Source: Embleya sp040605455 (GTDB lineage Bacteria; Actinomycetota; Actinomycetes; Streptomycetales; Streptomycetaceae). Taken from it: a DNA stretch of 35,896 nucleotides. Below are positions 16,264-23,836 of this stretch, one piece after another (the first letter of the stretch is position 1; every line of letters begins with the position of its first letter). The notes beneath the pieces are model-generated. The model was given only the letters and a program-made list of their open reading frames with translations, had not been told where the DNA came from and did no database searches. Position numbers and translations under genes: made by a program. The stretch spans positions 1 through 35,896 of the forward strand of contig NZ_JBEXCV010000096.1 of assembly GCF_040605455.1 (NCBI RefSeq), in the 5' to 3' direction.

Positions 16264-16716
16264 TCAGCTGCGCACCACGAGCACCGGACAGGCCGCATGG
16301 TGCACCACCGCCGTGCTGACCGAGCCGAGCAGCAGGCGGGAGAAACCGCCGGAGCCACGCGAGCCCACCACGACCATCTCGTGCCGCTCGGACATCCCGA
16401 GCAGCACCTCGGTCGCCGTCCCCGAATACACCTGGACCACGGCCTGCCCGCCGAACGGCCGCTCGCGTGCGCTGTTCACCTCGGCCACGGTGGTCTCGGT
16501 CCGGATCCGCAATTCGGCGAGCACCCGCTCCAAGTCCTCCTGGTAGTGCGGTCCGGGCGCGAGCACCGCGTATCCGGGGGTCGCGGGCTGCGCGGTCACC
16601 ACGTACAGCGGCAACCCGCGCAGCTCGGCCTCGGTCATCGCCCAGTCCAACGCCCGCCGGGCCGGCTCCGATCCGTCCACGCCGACCACGACGCCCTTCG
16701 GCTCAGCGTCGGCCAT
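16264..16716 (-). CDS. Universal stress protein (UspA family)
   Basis: A 150-residue single-domain UspA protein. It starts with the beta strand and loop VVVGVDGSEPARRALDWA and ends with the ATP-binding signature VVGSRGSGGFSRLLLGSVSTAV (G-2X-G-9X-G-S) and HAACPVLVVR. It probably binds ATP and acts as a stress-responsive modulator; targets are unknown. The start is ATG at 16716, with the GGAGG ribosome site just upstream buried in a strong hairpin (16717-16754). It lies 95 bases downstream of the APH-like gene on the same strand. Confidence 0.93.
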   Translation of the reverse strand: MADAEPKGVVVGVDGSEPARRALDWAMTEAELRGLPLYVVTAQPATPGYAVLAPGPHYQEDLERVLAELRIRTETTVAEVNSARERPFGGQAVVQVYSGTATEVLLGMSERHEMVVVGSRGSGGFSRLLLGSVSTAVVHHAACPVLVVRS

Positions 16717-16754
16717 GGGCCCTCCTCGTCACCGAATCCGGATGTGGAGGGCCC
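16717..16754 (-). promoter_or_regulatory. Hairpin abutting the start codon that sequesters the Usp ribosome site
   Basis: On the minus-strand transcript, GGGCCCTCC (16754-16746) pairs perfectly with GGAGGGCCC (16725-16717) over a 20-nt loop. The 3' arm is the ribosome site and ends immediately before the ATG at 16716. Translation would need the 9-bp GC-rich stem to open. A thermosensor or ligand switch is inference; coupling to upstream translation could also open it. Confidence 0.55.
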
Positions 16755-16811
16755 CATACCACCCGGATGTCACGCGCTCACCTTCGCGCGCGAACGCCAC
16801 CCGGACGGCGG

Positions 16812-17837
16812 TCAGGCGTGCGCGAGGATCTCCCGCGCGCGATCGGCCAGCGCACGCAGACCGTCGGCGGTGAACCGTCCGGCCGCGTCCTGCTCGCCCA
16901 TCGCACCCGCGGTGTAGCGGTCGAGTACGCCGGCCAGGATGCAGGCGAGCCGCCAGCACGCGAACGCCTGGTACCAGCGGATGTGCGACAGATCCCGACC
17001 GGTGGCCGCCGCGTAGCGCGCGGCGAACGCGGCCCGGTCGATGAAGCCCTCACTCGCGGTGCCGTCGGCGGGCAACAGCGCGCCGTCCTCGCCCGCCTCG
17101 ACCCAGTACATGAGCGTGGTGCCCACGTCGGCGAGCGGGTCGCCGAGCGTGCACAGCTCCCAGTCCAGTACCGCGCGCACGGTGCCGTCCGGGCCCAGGA
17201 TGACGTTGTCCAACCGGAAGTCGCCGTGCACGATCGTGGCGCCCTGTTGCGCCGGAACGGATGCCGCGAGCGCGTCGTGCACGTCGTCGATCGTGTCGAT
17301 CCCGGGCACCCGGGTGGCCTCCCACTGGCGGTGCCAGCGGCGCAACTGTCGCCCGATGTAGTCCTCGCGACGGCCGAGCTCGCCCAGACCCACCGCGTCC
17401 ACGTCCACCGCGTGGATCGCCGCGAGCACGTCCGCGAGCTGCTCGCCGGCCCGCTGCCGGGCCTGCGGCGTGAGCAGCGCGGCCGCGTCCTCGGCGGAGC
17501 GGATCACGTGCCCGTCGACGAAGTCCATCACGAAGAACGGCGCACCGTTGACCGTTTCGTCCGTGCACAGACCGAGCACCGGCGGCACCGGCACGTCGGT
17601 CCGCCCCGAGCCCAGCGCGGCCAGGATCCGGTACTCGCGCCCCATGTCGTGCGCGGTCGCGAGCACGTGTCCCAACGGGGGGCGGCGCAGCACCCAGCGG
17701 CGCGCGTCGGCATCCGAGACCATATAGGTGAGATTCGAACGCCCGCCGAGCACGAGGTCGAAATGCAGCGGCGGGTGCACCGCGGTCCGCTCGGCCAGCC
17801 ACTTCGTGATCGCTTCGGGCCGCAATGCCTCGGCCAT
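16812..17837 (-). CDS. APH-like phosphotransferase (ACAD10/11-type)
   Basis: A 341-residue protein kinase-fold phosphotransferase. The glycine-rich LGGRSNLTYMV segment is N-terminal. The catalytic loop is IVHGDFRLDNVIL with Asp206, and the metal-binding segment is AVLDWELCTLGDPLAD. This subfamily matches the kinase domain fused to acyl-CoA dehydrogenase in human ACAD10/11, which phosphorylates 4-hydroxyacyl-CoA substrates, and here the next upstream gene is an acyl-CoA dehydrogenase. I infer the pair handles unusual acyl-CoAs rather than aminoglycosides. The start is placed at ATG 17837 because GGAGGG lies 5 bases upstream; an ATG at 17852 is less likely. Same operon, 85-bp gap. Confidence 0.87.
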   Translation of the reverse strand: MAEALRPEAITKWLAERTAVHPPLHFDLVLGGRSNLTYMVSDADARRWVLRRPPLGHVLATAHDMGREYRILAALGSGRTDVPVPPVLGLCTDETVNGAPFFVMDFVDGHVIRSAEDAAALLTPQARQRAGEQLADVLAAIHAVDVDAVGLGELGRREDYIGRQLRRWHRQWEATRVPGIDTIDDVHDALAASVPAQQGATIVHGDFRLDNVILGPDGTVRAVLDWELCTLGDPLADVGTTLMYWVEAGEDGALLPADGTASEGFIDRAAFAARYAAATGRDLSHIRWYQAFACWRLACILAGVLDRYTAGAMGEQDAAGRFTADGLRALADRAREILAHA

Positions 17838-17882
17838 GGAACCCTCCGTCATGTTCGCGCTCCGCTTCGAATGCCGAGGTTC

Positions 17883-17921
17883 GGGGGCCCGGGGTCGGGC
17901 GCCCGGGGTCGGGGGTCGGGG
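17883..17921 (+). repeat. G-run cluster between dehydrogenase and kinase genes
   Basis: Six runs of three to five G in 39 bases on the plus strand, with CGGGGTCGGG-type blocks repeated. This is G-quadruplex-capable DNA on the non-template side of the minus-strand operon. It also contains the palindrome GGGCGCCC. It lies just after the dehydrogenase stop. Confidence 0.5.
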
Positions 17922-17922
17922 C

Positions 17923-19068
17923 TCAGATGCCGAGGGAACGGCCGATGATTTCCTTCATGATCTCGTTCGTCCCCCCGTAGATCGATTGCACCCGCGTGTC
18001 GATGAACGCCTTGGCCACCGGGTATTCGAGCATGTAGCCGTATCCGCCGTGCAGTTGCAGGCAGCGGTCGACCACGCGCTTTTGCAGGTCGGTGGTCCAC
18101 CACTTGGCCTTCGAGGCGGCGACCGCGTCCAACTCGCCCGCGATGTGCTTCATGACGCAGTCGTCGACATAGGTGCGCGCGATGTCCAACTCGGTGTCCA
18201 TCTCCGCCAGTTCGAACCTGGTGTTCTGGAACGAGCCGATCGGGCGGCCGAACGCGGTACGCGTCTTGACGTACTCCAGCGTGTGCGCGAAGACCGTCTC
18301 GGCGCCGGCGACCGCCGCACTCGCGATGCCCAGACGTTCCTGCGGCAGGTTGTTCATCAGGTGGTAGAAGCCGCGGTTCTCCTCGCCGAGCAGGTTGTGC
18401 ACCGGCACCCGGACGTCGGAGAAGAACAATTCGGCGGTGTCCTGCGCCTTCATCCCGATCTTGTCCAGATTGCGGCCACGCTCGAAGCCCGCCATGTCCC
18501 GCTCGACCACGATCAGGCTGATCCCCTTGCTGCCCTTGGCCGCGGGGTCGGTCTTGGCCACCACGATCACCAGGTCGGCGTTGATGCCGTTGGTGATGAA
18601 GGTCTTCGCGCCGTTGAGCACGTAGTGGTCACCGTCCCGGATCGCGGTGGTCCGCACTCCCTGGAGGTCGCTGCCCGCGCCGGGTTCGGTCATCGCGATC
18701 GCGGTGATGATCTCGCCGGAGCAGAAGCCGGGCAGCCAACGCTGCTTCTGCTCGTCCGTGGCCAGGTCGTTGAGGTACGGCGCGACGACCTCGTTGTGCA
18801 GCCCGAACCCCACCCCCGACGCGGCCACCCGGATCAGTTCCTCGGACAACGTCGCGAAGTAGCGGAAGTCGGATACTCCGCCGCCGCCGTAGCGCTCGTC
18901 CACGTCGATACCCAGCAGTCCCTGCTTGCCGGCCTTGAGCCAGACCGAGCGATCGACGATGCCGTCCTTCTCCCACTGATCGTGAAAGGGGACCACCTCA
19001 CGCTGAAAAAACTCACGCGCGGATTCGCGAAAGGCGATGTGCTCGGGTTCGAGGTGCCGGTCCCTCAT
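17923..19068 (-). CDS. Long-chain-type acyl-CoA dehydrogenase
   Basis: A 381-residue FAD enzyme. It has AMTEPGAGSD (126-134), KTFITNG, KIGMKAQDTAELFF, RTAFGRPIGSFQ and LHGGYGYMLEYPVAKAFIDTRV. The C-terminal signature is IYGGTNEIMKEIIGRSLG, as in LCAD, where the catalytic base lies not in that loop but in LPQERL; the equivalent here is Glu244. It catalyses alpha,beta-dehydrogenation of acyl-CoA in beta-oxidation. The start is ATG at 19068 with GGGGGAG upstream. The APH-like gene follows in the same direction. A TetR-type palindrome lies 76-91 bases upstream of the start, suggesting repression relieved by acyl-CoA. Confidence 0.93.
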   Translation of the reverse strand: MRDRHLEPEHIAFRESAREFFQREVVPFHDQWEKDGIVDRSVWLKAGKQGLLGIDVDERYGGGGVSDFRYFATLSEELIRVAASGVGFGLHNEVVAPYLNDLATDEQKQRWLPGFCSGEIITAIAMTEPGAGSDLQGVRTTAIRDGDHYVLNGAKTFITNGINADLVIVVAKTDPAAKGSKGISLIVVERDMAGFERGRNLDKIGMKAQDTAELFFSDVRVPVHNLLGEENRGFYHLMNNLPQERLGIASAAVAGAETVFAHTLEYVKTRTAFGRPIGSFQNTRFELAEMDTELDIARTYVDDCVMKHIAGELDAVAASKAKWWTTDLQKRVVDRCLQLHGGYGYMLEYPVAKAFIDTRVQSIYGGTNEIMKEIIGRSLGI

Positions 19069-19143
19069 GTGTCTCCCCCTGCGGTGTCGCGGTGGATCGA
19101 GCCGGTCGAGCCGGTCGAGCCGGATCCAGTCGGATCGGACATT

Positions 19144-19159
19144 CCTACCGGTCGGTAGG
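19144..19159. promoter_or_regulatory. TetR-type operator upstream of the acyl-CoA dehydrogenase
   Basis: CCTACCG-GT-CGGTAGG is a perfect inverted repeat with 7-base arms. Sites of the TACCGACCGGTA type are bound by TetR-family regulators of fatty-acid genes in actinobacteria. It lies in the dehydrogenase promoter region. The cognate regulator is not adjacent; whether the AtrA-like protein at 15410 binds is unknown. Confidence 0.65.
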
Positions 19160-19705
19160 TGTCATGTGCTCGCATGCTAGGTCCGCATGGAAAGGGGATC
19201 AAGGGCTGGGAGCGGAGCGCGCGGCCGAAACGGCCTCCGGGGGGCGGGGGCAGGAGGACCCTGGCGGGGGAGGGGCCGGGCTTTCGGGCCCGAGGCGCGG
19301 AGCGGGCGAATCGTGGTGCGGCGGGGTCGCACGTTCGTCCGGTGCTCCGCATCCGTGTTGCTCGGCCGCTACGCGGCCGGCCCGGCCCGGCCCTGCTCGG
19401 CTCGACCGACTCGGGCCGGTGGCCGTATCCGGCCGGCCGCCCGGTCCGCGCCCACTTGCCCGTCCAGGCATGACCCGTCGGCCCCGCCCGGCATCGATGC
19501 CGGGCCCGGAAGCACCAAAGCCGCACTCGCTGGGCTGCGCGTACCCGCCCGGCGGGTAAAGCCGCAGGTCACGTAGGACTCCGAGCTCCGCAAGGCTCAC
19601 CGCGATCCGGGTTCGGGCGGGCGCCGGGAGGGGCGTGACCACGGGCCCGACACGACGGCTCGCCCCGGCGCGCGTGTGCCGCTCGATAACGGCGCGGCGC
19701 GGCAG

Positions 19706-19739
19706 CCGGGCAAGCCGCGTGGCCGCGGGGCTTGCCCGG
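19706..19739 (-). terminator. Strong terminator of the macrolactam synthetase gene
   Basis: A perfect 11-bp stem, CCGGGCAAGCC (19706-19716) with GGCTTGCCCGG (19729-19739), and a 12-nt loop that can pair further (GCG/CGC). It starts 27 bases past the stop codon of the minus-strand gene. It separates that gene from any downstream partner. Confidence 0.75.
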
Positions 19740-19766
19740 TTGGGGGTGTCGGTCCGTGCTCGCGGC

Positions 19767-21698
19767 CTACGCGACCGCCGCGATTCGCACGCCCGGGGCC
19801 GAGCTCGGGGTTGCGTCCCAGCGCATCACTCGGCCCTCCCAGACGCCGCGCAGCCACAATTCGGCCGAGACGATGTCGGCGAGCGCGCCCAAGGGGACGT
19901 CGGGGTGAGGGGTGGCCGAGTCGCCCTTGCCGAGGTTCGGGCCGCCGATCGCGTGGTCGAGGGTGTGGCGTACCTCGACCGGGTCGAGCACGCCCAACTC
20001 GGCCAGCAGCGGGTCGGCGAACAGGTCGCGCAGCACGCCCGCGTTCAGGCGCAGCCCGCGTCGCTCGGCCTCGGTGTAGTCGGCCCGGTGCACCGTGCCG
20101 AGGGTGTGTCGCGGGATCAGACCCTGCACGGCCGCGGTGAGCAGTGCCCTGGGTCCGTCGTCCCGATCCCGTGCCCACGCCGGCAGCGACAGTCCGGCAC
20201 GCACCACGGCGGTGTCCAGATAGGGCGCCTGGACCCGTACGCCGATGCGCTCGGCGAGTTGTTGGCAGGCGCGTTGGCGGTCCGCCGCCCGGCGGACCGC
20301 GACCCATGCGGCACGGTCCCCCGGGCGACCATGGACCGCCGGGTCCGCGGCGACTACGGATCCGGCGGAGACCACCGACTCGCCCGCGAGGCGGCGCAGC
20401 GACATGGCGAGACGGCGGCGCATGTCCGGCGTCGTCCAGACCGCCGTGGGGGCCGCGGTACACCACGCGATCGCGGCGGCCGGACCCGCGTCCACCCGGC
20501 CGGATCCCGCGAAGACCTCAGCGAGTTGGTCGAGTGCTTGGGGGAAGGTGGTGCGGGCGACCCGGTTCGCGGTGCCCGCGAGGTCGTGGCCGCGCATGCC
20601 CAGGTTGCGCGCCCAGGTGCGGGCGTGCCGGGCGGTGGTCATCCGGCGCCGGTCCATGGCCAGGTCGGCGAGGTAGGCGAGCGGGGTGCCCAGCACCGCG
20701 TCACCGCCGTAGCCGGTGATGTGCATGTCGATGCCGGCGTCGCGAATGGCGTTGAACGTACGGGTGGTTCGGGACATTCCGATCAGTGAGAAGCCCGGTT
20801 CGTCGGGCATCACCGCACCGCTGAGCACGTCCTCCAGGCCGGTGTAGGGCAGGTGGTCGACGTCACCCGGGACGACCAGGTGACGCAGCCGCGCCGAGCG
20901 GGCGACGATGTCGGCCGCGGACTCCGGGTCGCCGGGGGCGCACGGTTCGGCCCACGTGACCGCGATCAGGTCGCGCGTCTTGGCCATCGCCACCGAGCGG
21001 GCGCCCAGCAGCGCGAGCACCGCCGAGTCCCGTCCGCCGGACAGATCCGCGCCGGGGCGCTTGGATCCGGCCACTCGTCGGCCGACCGCGTCGGACAGTG
21101 CCCGGCCCAGCGCGTCGGCCGCGCCGGGGAAGTCGAGCGGGGAGCGGTGCTGTTCGTAGAGCCGCACTCGGGCCACGCCGTGCGCGACGTCCAGGGCGTG
21201 GCCGGGTTCGAGCCGGTTCACCCCCGCGAACATCGAGCGTCCGGACACCAGTTCGGGCACGTCGGGGCAGGCCAGACGGGCCGCGAACGCCTCGGTGTCC
21301 AGGCCGGCCCGGGTCAGGTCGGCAAGCGGGAGCGCGTGCGAGGCATAGACCACGCCGTCGGCCGGCTCGGTGTGGAACACCTGGCGCACGCCCGCGAGAT
21401 CGCCGAGCACCACCGTGCGCAGGCCGGTACGCAGCACCACGTGGTAACTGCCGGCCCACCCGGTCAGGTGTCGCAACGCGCCGCCTCGGGCGACCGCGAG
21501 GCCGACCTCGAGCTCGGCGTCGGTGGCGCCGCACACGCCCAGCACCGCCATCCGCATTCCGCCCCGGCTGACCACCCGGACCTCGTCCGCGGGCCAATTC
21601 CCCACCAGCCACAGCGGATCGGAGCCATCCCACAGCGTCCTGGCCCCGGTCGGCCGGGTCACGCTCCGACTCTCCGACGTCCCTGCGAACCAGCGCAT
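19767..21698 (-). CDS. Lasso-peptide-type macrolactam synthetase (asparagine-synthetase-like), stand-alone
   Basis: A 643-residue asparagine-synthetase homologue. The N-terminal Ntn-like domain (about 1-190) begins Met-Arg-Trp-Phe, lacking the Cys2 glutaminase nucleophile. Its PLWLVGNW, VLGVCGA and WAGSYHVVLR motifs recall the albusnodin/ikarugamycin family of macrolactam cyclases. The C-terminal ATP-pyrophosphatase domain has SGGRDS at 220-225 and HITGYGGDAVLG. Such enzymes adenylate an Asp/Glu side chain and close an isopeptide ring. The start is ATG at 21698 with AAGGGGG upstream; an in-frame ATG at 21839 would run through the promoter. No PqqD-like, transglutaminase-like peptidase or precursor gene is visible nearby, and a terminator follows directly. 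It may act in trans, be a remnant, or have another substrate. Confidence 0.85.
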   Translation of the reverse strand: MRWFAGTSESRSVTRPTGARTLWDGSDPLWLVGNWPADEVRVVSRGGMRMAVLGVCGATDAELEVGLAVARGGALRHLTGWAGSYHVVLRTGLRTVVLGDLAGVRQVFHTEPADGVVYASHALPLADLTRAGLDTEAFAARLACPDVPELVSGRSMFAGVNRLEPGHALDVAHGVARVRLYEQHRSPLDFPGAADALGRALSDAVGRRVAGSKRPGADLSGGRDSAVLALLGARSVAMAKTRDLIAVTWAEPCAPGDPESAADIVARSARLRHLVVPGDVDHLPYTGLEDVLSGAVMPDEPGFSLIGMSRTTRTFNAIRDAGIDMHITGYGGDAVLGTPLAYLADLAMDRRRMTTARHARTWARNLGMRGHDLAGTANRVARTTFPQALDQLAEVFAGSGRVDAGPAAAIAWCTAAPTAVWTTPDMRRRLAMSLRRLAGESVVSAGSVVAADPAVHGRPGDRAAWVAVRRAADRQRACQQLAERIGVRVQAPYLDTAVVRAGLSLPAWARDRDDGPRALLTAAVQGLIPRHTLGTVHRADYTEAERRGLRLNAGVLRDLFADPLLAELGVLDPVEVRHTLDHAIGGPNLGKGDSATPHPDVPLGALADIVSAELWLRGVWEGRVMRWDATPSSAPGVRIAAVA

Positions 21699-22071
21699 CT
21701 CGACCCCCTTCGGGTTACGGCCCCGCACAAACCACCATGGATACCGGCCGTACGTGCTCCGACGCTTCCATCGAACCAAGGTTAGGCAAGCCTGAGTAGA
21801 GCGCATCCGACGGCGCACGGGGACACACACCCGGCGCATGGTGCCTTTTGACCGTGCCTGTGTACTGACGCGGCGTCAAGTACGTTCTGTCAATGATTGC
21901 GAGCCGGACTTGGCGATGGCTTGGTCAAGGGTTGCCTCGGCGGCGGCACGACCGGGAGCGAGCCGTGAAATCGGGTCGCGTGACATCTCGGATTGGCGAA
22001 TATCTCCCTTACCGCGGATGGCCGGTCCGGTTACGCTGAGGCGGACGGAGGGTTGCCTTTGGGGGCAAACT
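21699..22071. promoter_or_regulatory. Divergent promoter region of macrolactam synthetase and ORF1590-like gene
   Basis: A 373-bp gap. It contains the iron-box-like sequence (21777-21795), TTGACC (21848-21853) as a possible plus-strand -35, and an imperfect inverted repeat GTACTGACG/CGTCA-A-GTAC (21862-21883) with one bulged A, a candidate operator for the sporulation gene. It is noticeably less GC-rich than the coding regions. No further gene is seen. Confidence 0.4.
21777..21795. promoter_or_regulatory. Candidate iron box (DmdR/IdeR-type)
   Basis: CAAGGTTAGGCAAGCCTGA matches 14 of 19 bases of the DtxR/IdeR consensus TTAGGTTAGGCTAACCTAA and is an imperfect inverted repeat (TTAGGC/GCCTGA core). 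It lies about 80 bases upstream of the macrolactam synthetase start, where it could overlap the promoter. Predicted effect: repression by iron-loaded DmdR. Confidence 0.5.
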
Positions 22072-23676
22072 ATGCGCGGCAGTCCCAAGCAGGATCAGTC
22101 GGGGCGTTCGAGTCCCGATGACGGGGACCGGGAGGTCCCGGATCCGGGGGTAGTGAGCGGAGGCGTCGGCGCCGGGTCCGACGGCTCCTTCGGCGATTTC
22201 CCGGCCGGCGCCGAGCAGGCGCACCACGAGCACCCCGGTACCCTCCGCGCCTCCACCAACCCCCCGGAGCCCGCCGACGGTCGCTCTAGGACCCCGCGCG
22301 AGCGCGGACCCAACGACCGGCTCGGTGAGTTGCTCGGCGTCGCCGGGGTCAGCAATGCCGGGCTCGCCCGTCGGGTCAACGACCTGGGCGCCCGGCGCGG
22401 TCTCTCCCTCCGCTACGACAAGACCTCCGTGGCCCGCTGGGTGGGCAAGGGGATGACTCCGCAGGGCCCCGTGCCGCACCTGATCGCGGCCGTGCTCGCC
22501 GAGCGCCTCGGCCGCCCGGTGCCGCTGGAGGAGATCGGCCTTGACGACAGTCGGCCGGTGGATCCCGATCTCGGCCTGGCCTTCCCACGCGACGTCGGGG
22601 AGGCAGTTCGCACCGCCACCGACCTGTGGAGGCACGACCACGTGAATCGACGCGAGTTGCTCGCCGGGACGTTCGCCGTCACCGCGTATGGCACCCCGAT
22701 GGCCCGCTGGTTGATCACCCCCGCGGACGCCCGCGCCGAGCATCGCGGCGCCGGACCGCACGTGGGACACAGCGATGTGACCAAGTTGCGCGAGGCGGCC
22801 GAGGAGGCCCGGCGCTGGGACAGCAAGTACGGCGGCGGCGACTGGCGGGCGTCGATGGTGCCGGAGTGTCTGCGCTGCGACGCGACCCCGCTGCTGCGTG
22901 GCAGCTACCACGACGACGTGGGTCGCAGGCTGTTCGGCGCCACCTCCGAACTCTCCCGGCTGGCCGGGTGGATGGCCTTCGACACCGGCCGACACGAGGT
23001 CGCGCAGCGCTACTACATCCAGGCCCTGCGGCTGGCCCGCGCGGCGGCGGACGTACCGCTCGGCGGCTACGTGCTCGCGTCGATGAGCCTGCAGGCGACC
23101 TACCGCGGCAACCCCGACATCGCGGTCGACCTGGCCCAGGCCGCCATCGAGCGGAACAAGGGCATCGCGACCTCCCGGGTGACCGGCTTCCTGCACCTGG
23201 TCGAGGCCCGCGCCCAGGCCCGCGCCGGCGACGCGGCGGGCTGCGGGCGCGCGCTCAACGCGGCCGAGGCGCACCTGGAGCGGGCCCGCCCGGGCGACGC
23301 CGACCCGGAATGGATCGACTTCTTCACGTGGGACCGGCTGTGCGCGGACGGCGCCGAGTGCTACCGCGACCTGGGCGTGCCCGAGCGCACCCGGTACTTC
23401 ACCGTGCAGGCGCTCGCGGGCCTGCGCGGCGAGGCGTACCAGCGTTCGCACGGACTGCGGCTGGCCGTGGGGGCGCAGGCCGAGCTGCGCGCGGGCGAGA
23501 TCGAGGCGGCATGCGCGACCGGCAGGCAGGCGCTGGAGATCGCCGACCGGGTGCACTCGTCGCGCAACGCGGCCTACCTCAACGATCTGATGATCGGCCT
23601 CAAGCCGTACGCCGACGTGCGCGCGGTCAAGGACTTCACCGAACGGGCCGGACTCGTCGGCGGAATCACCGTCTGA
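22072..23676 (+). CDS. ORF1590/SCO4114-like sporulation-associated regulator
   Basis: A 534-residue protein. Residues 1-78 are polar and disordered. A helix-turn-helix-like region follows (about 80-155: ELLGVAGVSNAGLARRVNDLG, LRYDKTSVARWVGKG). A long alpha-helical TPR-like domain contains VGHSDVTKLREAAEEARRWDSKYGGGDWR, RYYIQALRLARAAADVPLGGYVLASMSLQ and repeated Ala-rich helices. From memory this is the family of S. griseus ORF1590 and S. coelicolor SCO4114 (sporulation-associated protein), known to affect spore formation. The start is ATG at 22072 with GGGGG 6 bases upstream; the S. griseus gene is reported to use two starts, so an internal one may exist here too. A strong terminator follows. 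Confidence 0.85.
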   Translation: MRGSPKQDQSGRSSPDDGDREVPDPGVVSGGVGAGSDGSFGDFPAGAEQAHHEHPGTLRASTNPPEPADGRSRTPRERGPNDRLGELLGVAGVSNAGLARRVNDLGARRGLSLRYDKTSVARWVGKGMTPQGPVPHLIAAVLAERLGRPVPLEEIGLDDSRPVDPDLGLAFPRDVGEAVRTATDLWRHDHVNRRELLAGTFAVTAYGTPMARWLITPADARAEHRGAGPHVGHSDVTKLREAAEEARRWDSKYGGGDWRASMVPECLRCDATPLLRGSYHDDVGRRLFGATSELSRLAGWMAFDTGRHEVAQRYYIQALRLARAAADVPLGGYVLASMSLQATYRGNPDIAVDLAQAAIERNKGIATSRVTGFLHLVEARAQARAGDAAGCGRALNAAEAHLERARPGDADPEWIDFFTWDRLCADGAECYRDLGVPERTRYFTVQALAGLRGEAYQRSHGLRLAVGAQAELRAGEIEAACATGRQALEIADRVHSSRNAAYLNDLMIGLKPYADVRAVKDFTERAGLVGGITV

Positions 23677-23722
23677 TCCGCCACCGGATCGTCCTCGGCC
23701 CGGCGAACGACCTCGGGAAACA

Positions 23723-23756
23723 CCACAGGCCCGACATTTTCATGTCGGGCCTGTGG
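23723..23756. terminator. Bidirectional terminator between ORF1590-like gene and tRNA
   Basis: A perfect 15-bp stem (23723-23737 with 23742-23756) and a 4-nt TTTC loop; arms begin CCACAGGCCCG and end CGGGCCTGTGG. It is 46 bases after the sporulation gene stop and 6 bases beyond the 3' end of the opposite-strand tRNA. On the minus strand it is followed by TGTTTCCC. It suits termination from both sides. Confidence 0.9.
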
Positions 23757-23762
23757 TCCAAG

Positions 23763-23836
23763 TAGCGGGGACAGGATTTGAACCTGCGACCTCTGGGTTA
23801 TGAGCCCAGCGAGCTACCGAGCTGCTCCACCCCGCG
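23763..23836 (-). tRNA. Initiator tRNA-Met (anticodon CAT)
   Basis: A 74-nt cloverleaf on the minus strand, without encoded CCA. The 5' end is CGCGGGG, the D-arm AGCTCGGTAGCT, the anticodon stem-loop CTGGGCTCATAACCCAG, and the T-arm GCAGGTTCAAATCCTGT. The acceptor pairs from position 2, with an unpaired C1 opposite T72, and the anticodon stem has the three G:C pairs (GGG/CCC); both mark the initiator species. A -10-like TACAGT lies 13 bases upstream (23854-23849). The 270-bp interval to the P450 gene holds a small repeat TTTCCC-TAC-GGGAAA (23947-23961) and nothing else recognised. Confidence 0.95.

Larger units (their letters stand above)
19069..19766. other. 698-bp gene-poor interval with several palindromes
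   Basis: No reading frame here has convincing codon use plus a ribosome site on either strand. Contents: three copies of CGAGCCGGT (19098-19123), the TetR-type operator (19144-19159), a perfect 18-nt palindrome CCCGGCATC/GATGCCGGG (19487-19504), an inverted repeat TACCCGCC-C-GGCGGGTA (19542-19558), and the terminator of the macrolactam synthetase (19706-19739). A small RNA or unannotated peptide is possible, but nothing in the sequence proves one. Confidence 0.6.

Noticed and set aside
19199..19642. Minus-strand frame downstream of the macrolactam synthetase with a Gly-start, Glu-7 segment (GYAQPSE) that could mimic a lasso core
   Set aside because: It lies beyond the synthetase terminator, has no ribosome site, lacks the leader Thr and YxxPxL motif, and its codon bias fades after about 60 codons.
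21699..21839. In-frame N-terminal extension of the macrolactam synthetase and an 18-codon peptide (MEASEHVRPVSMVVCAGP) upstream of it as a possible precursor
   Set aside because: The extension crosses the iron-box and promoter region and has poor codon use; the short peptide has no lasso or other RiPP features.
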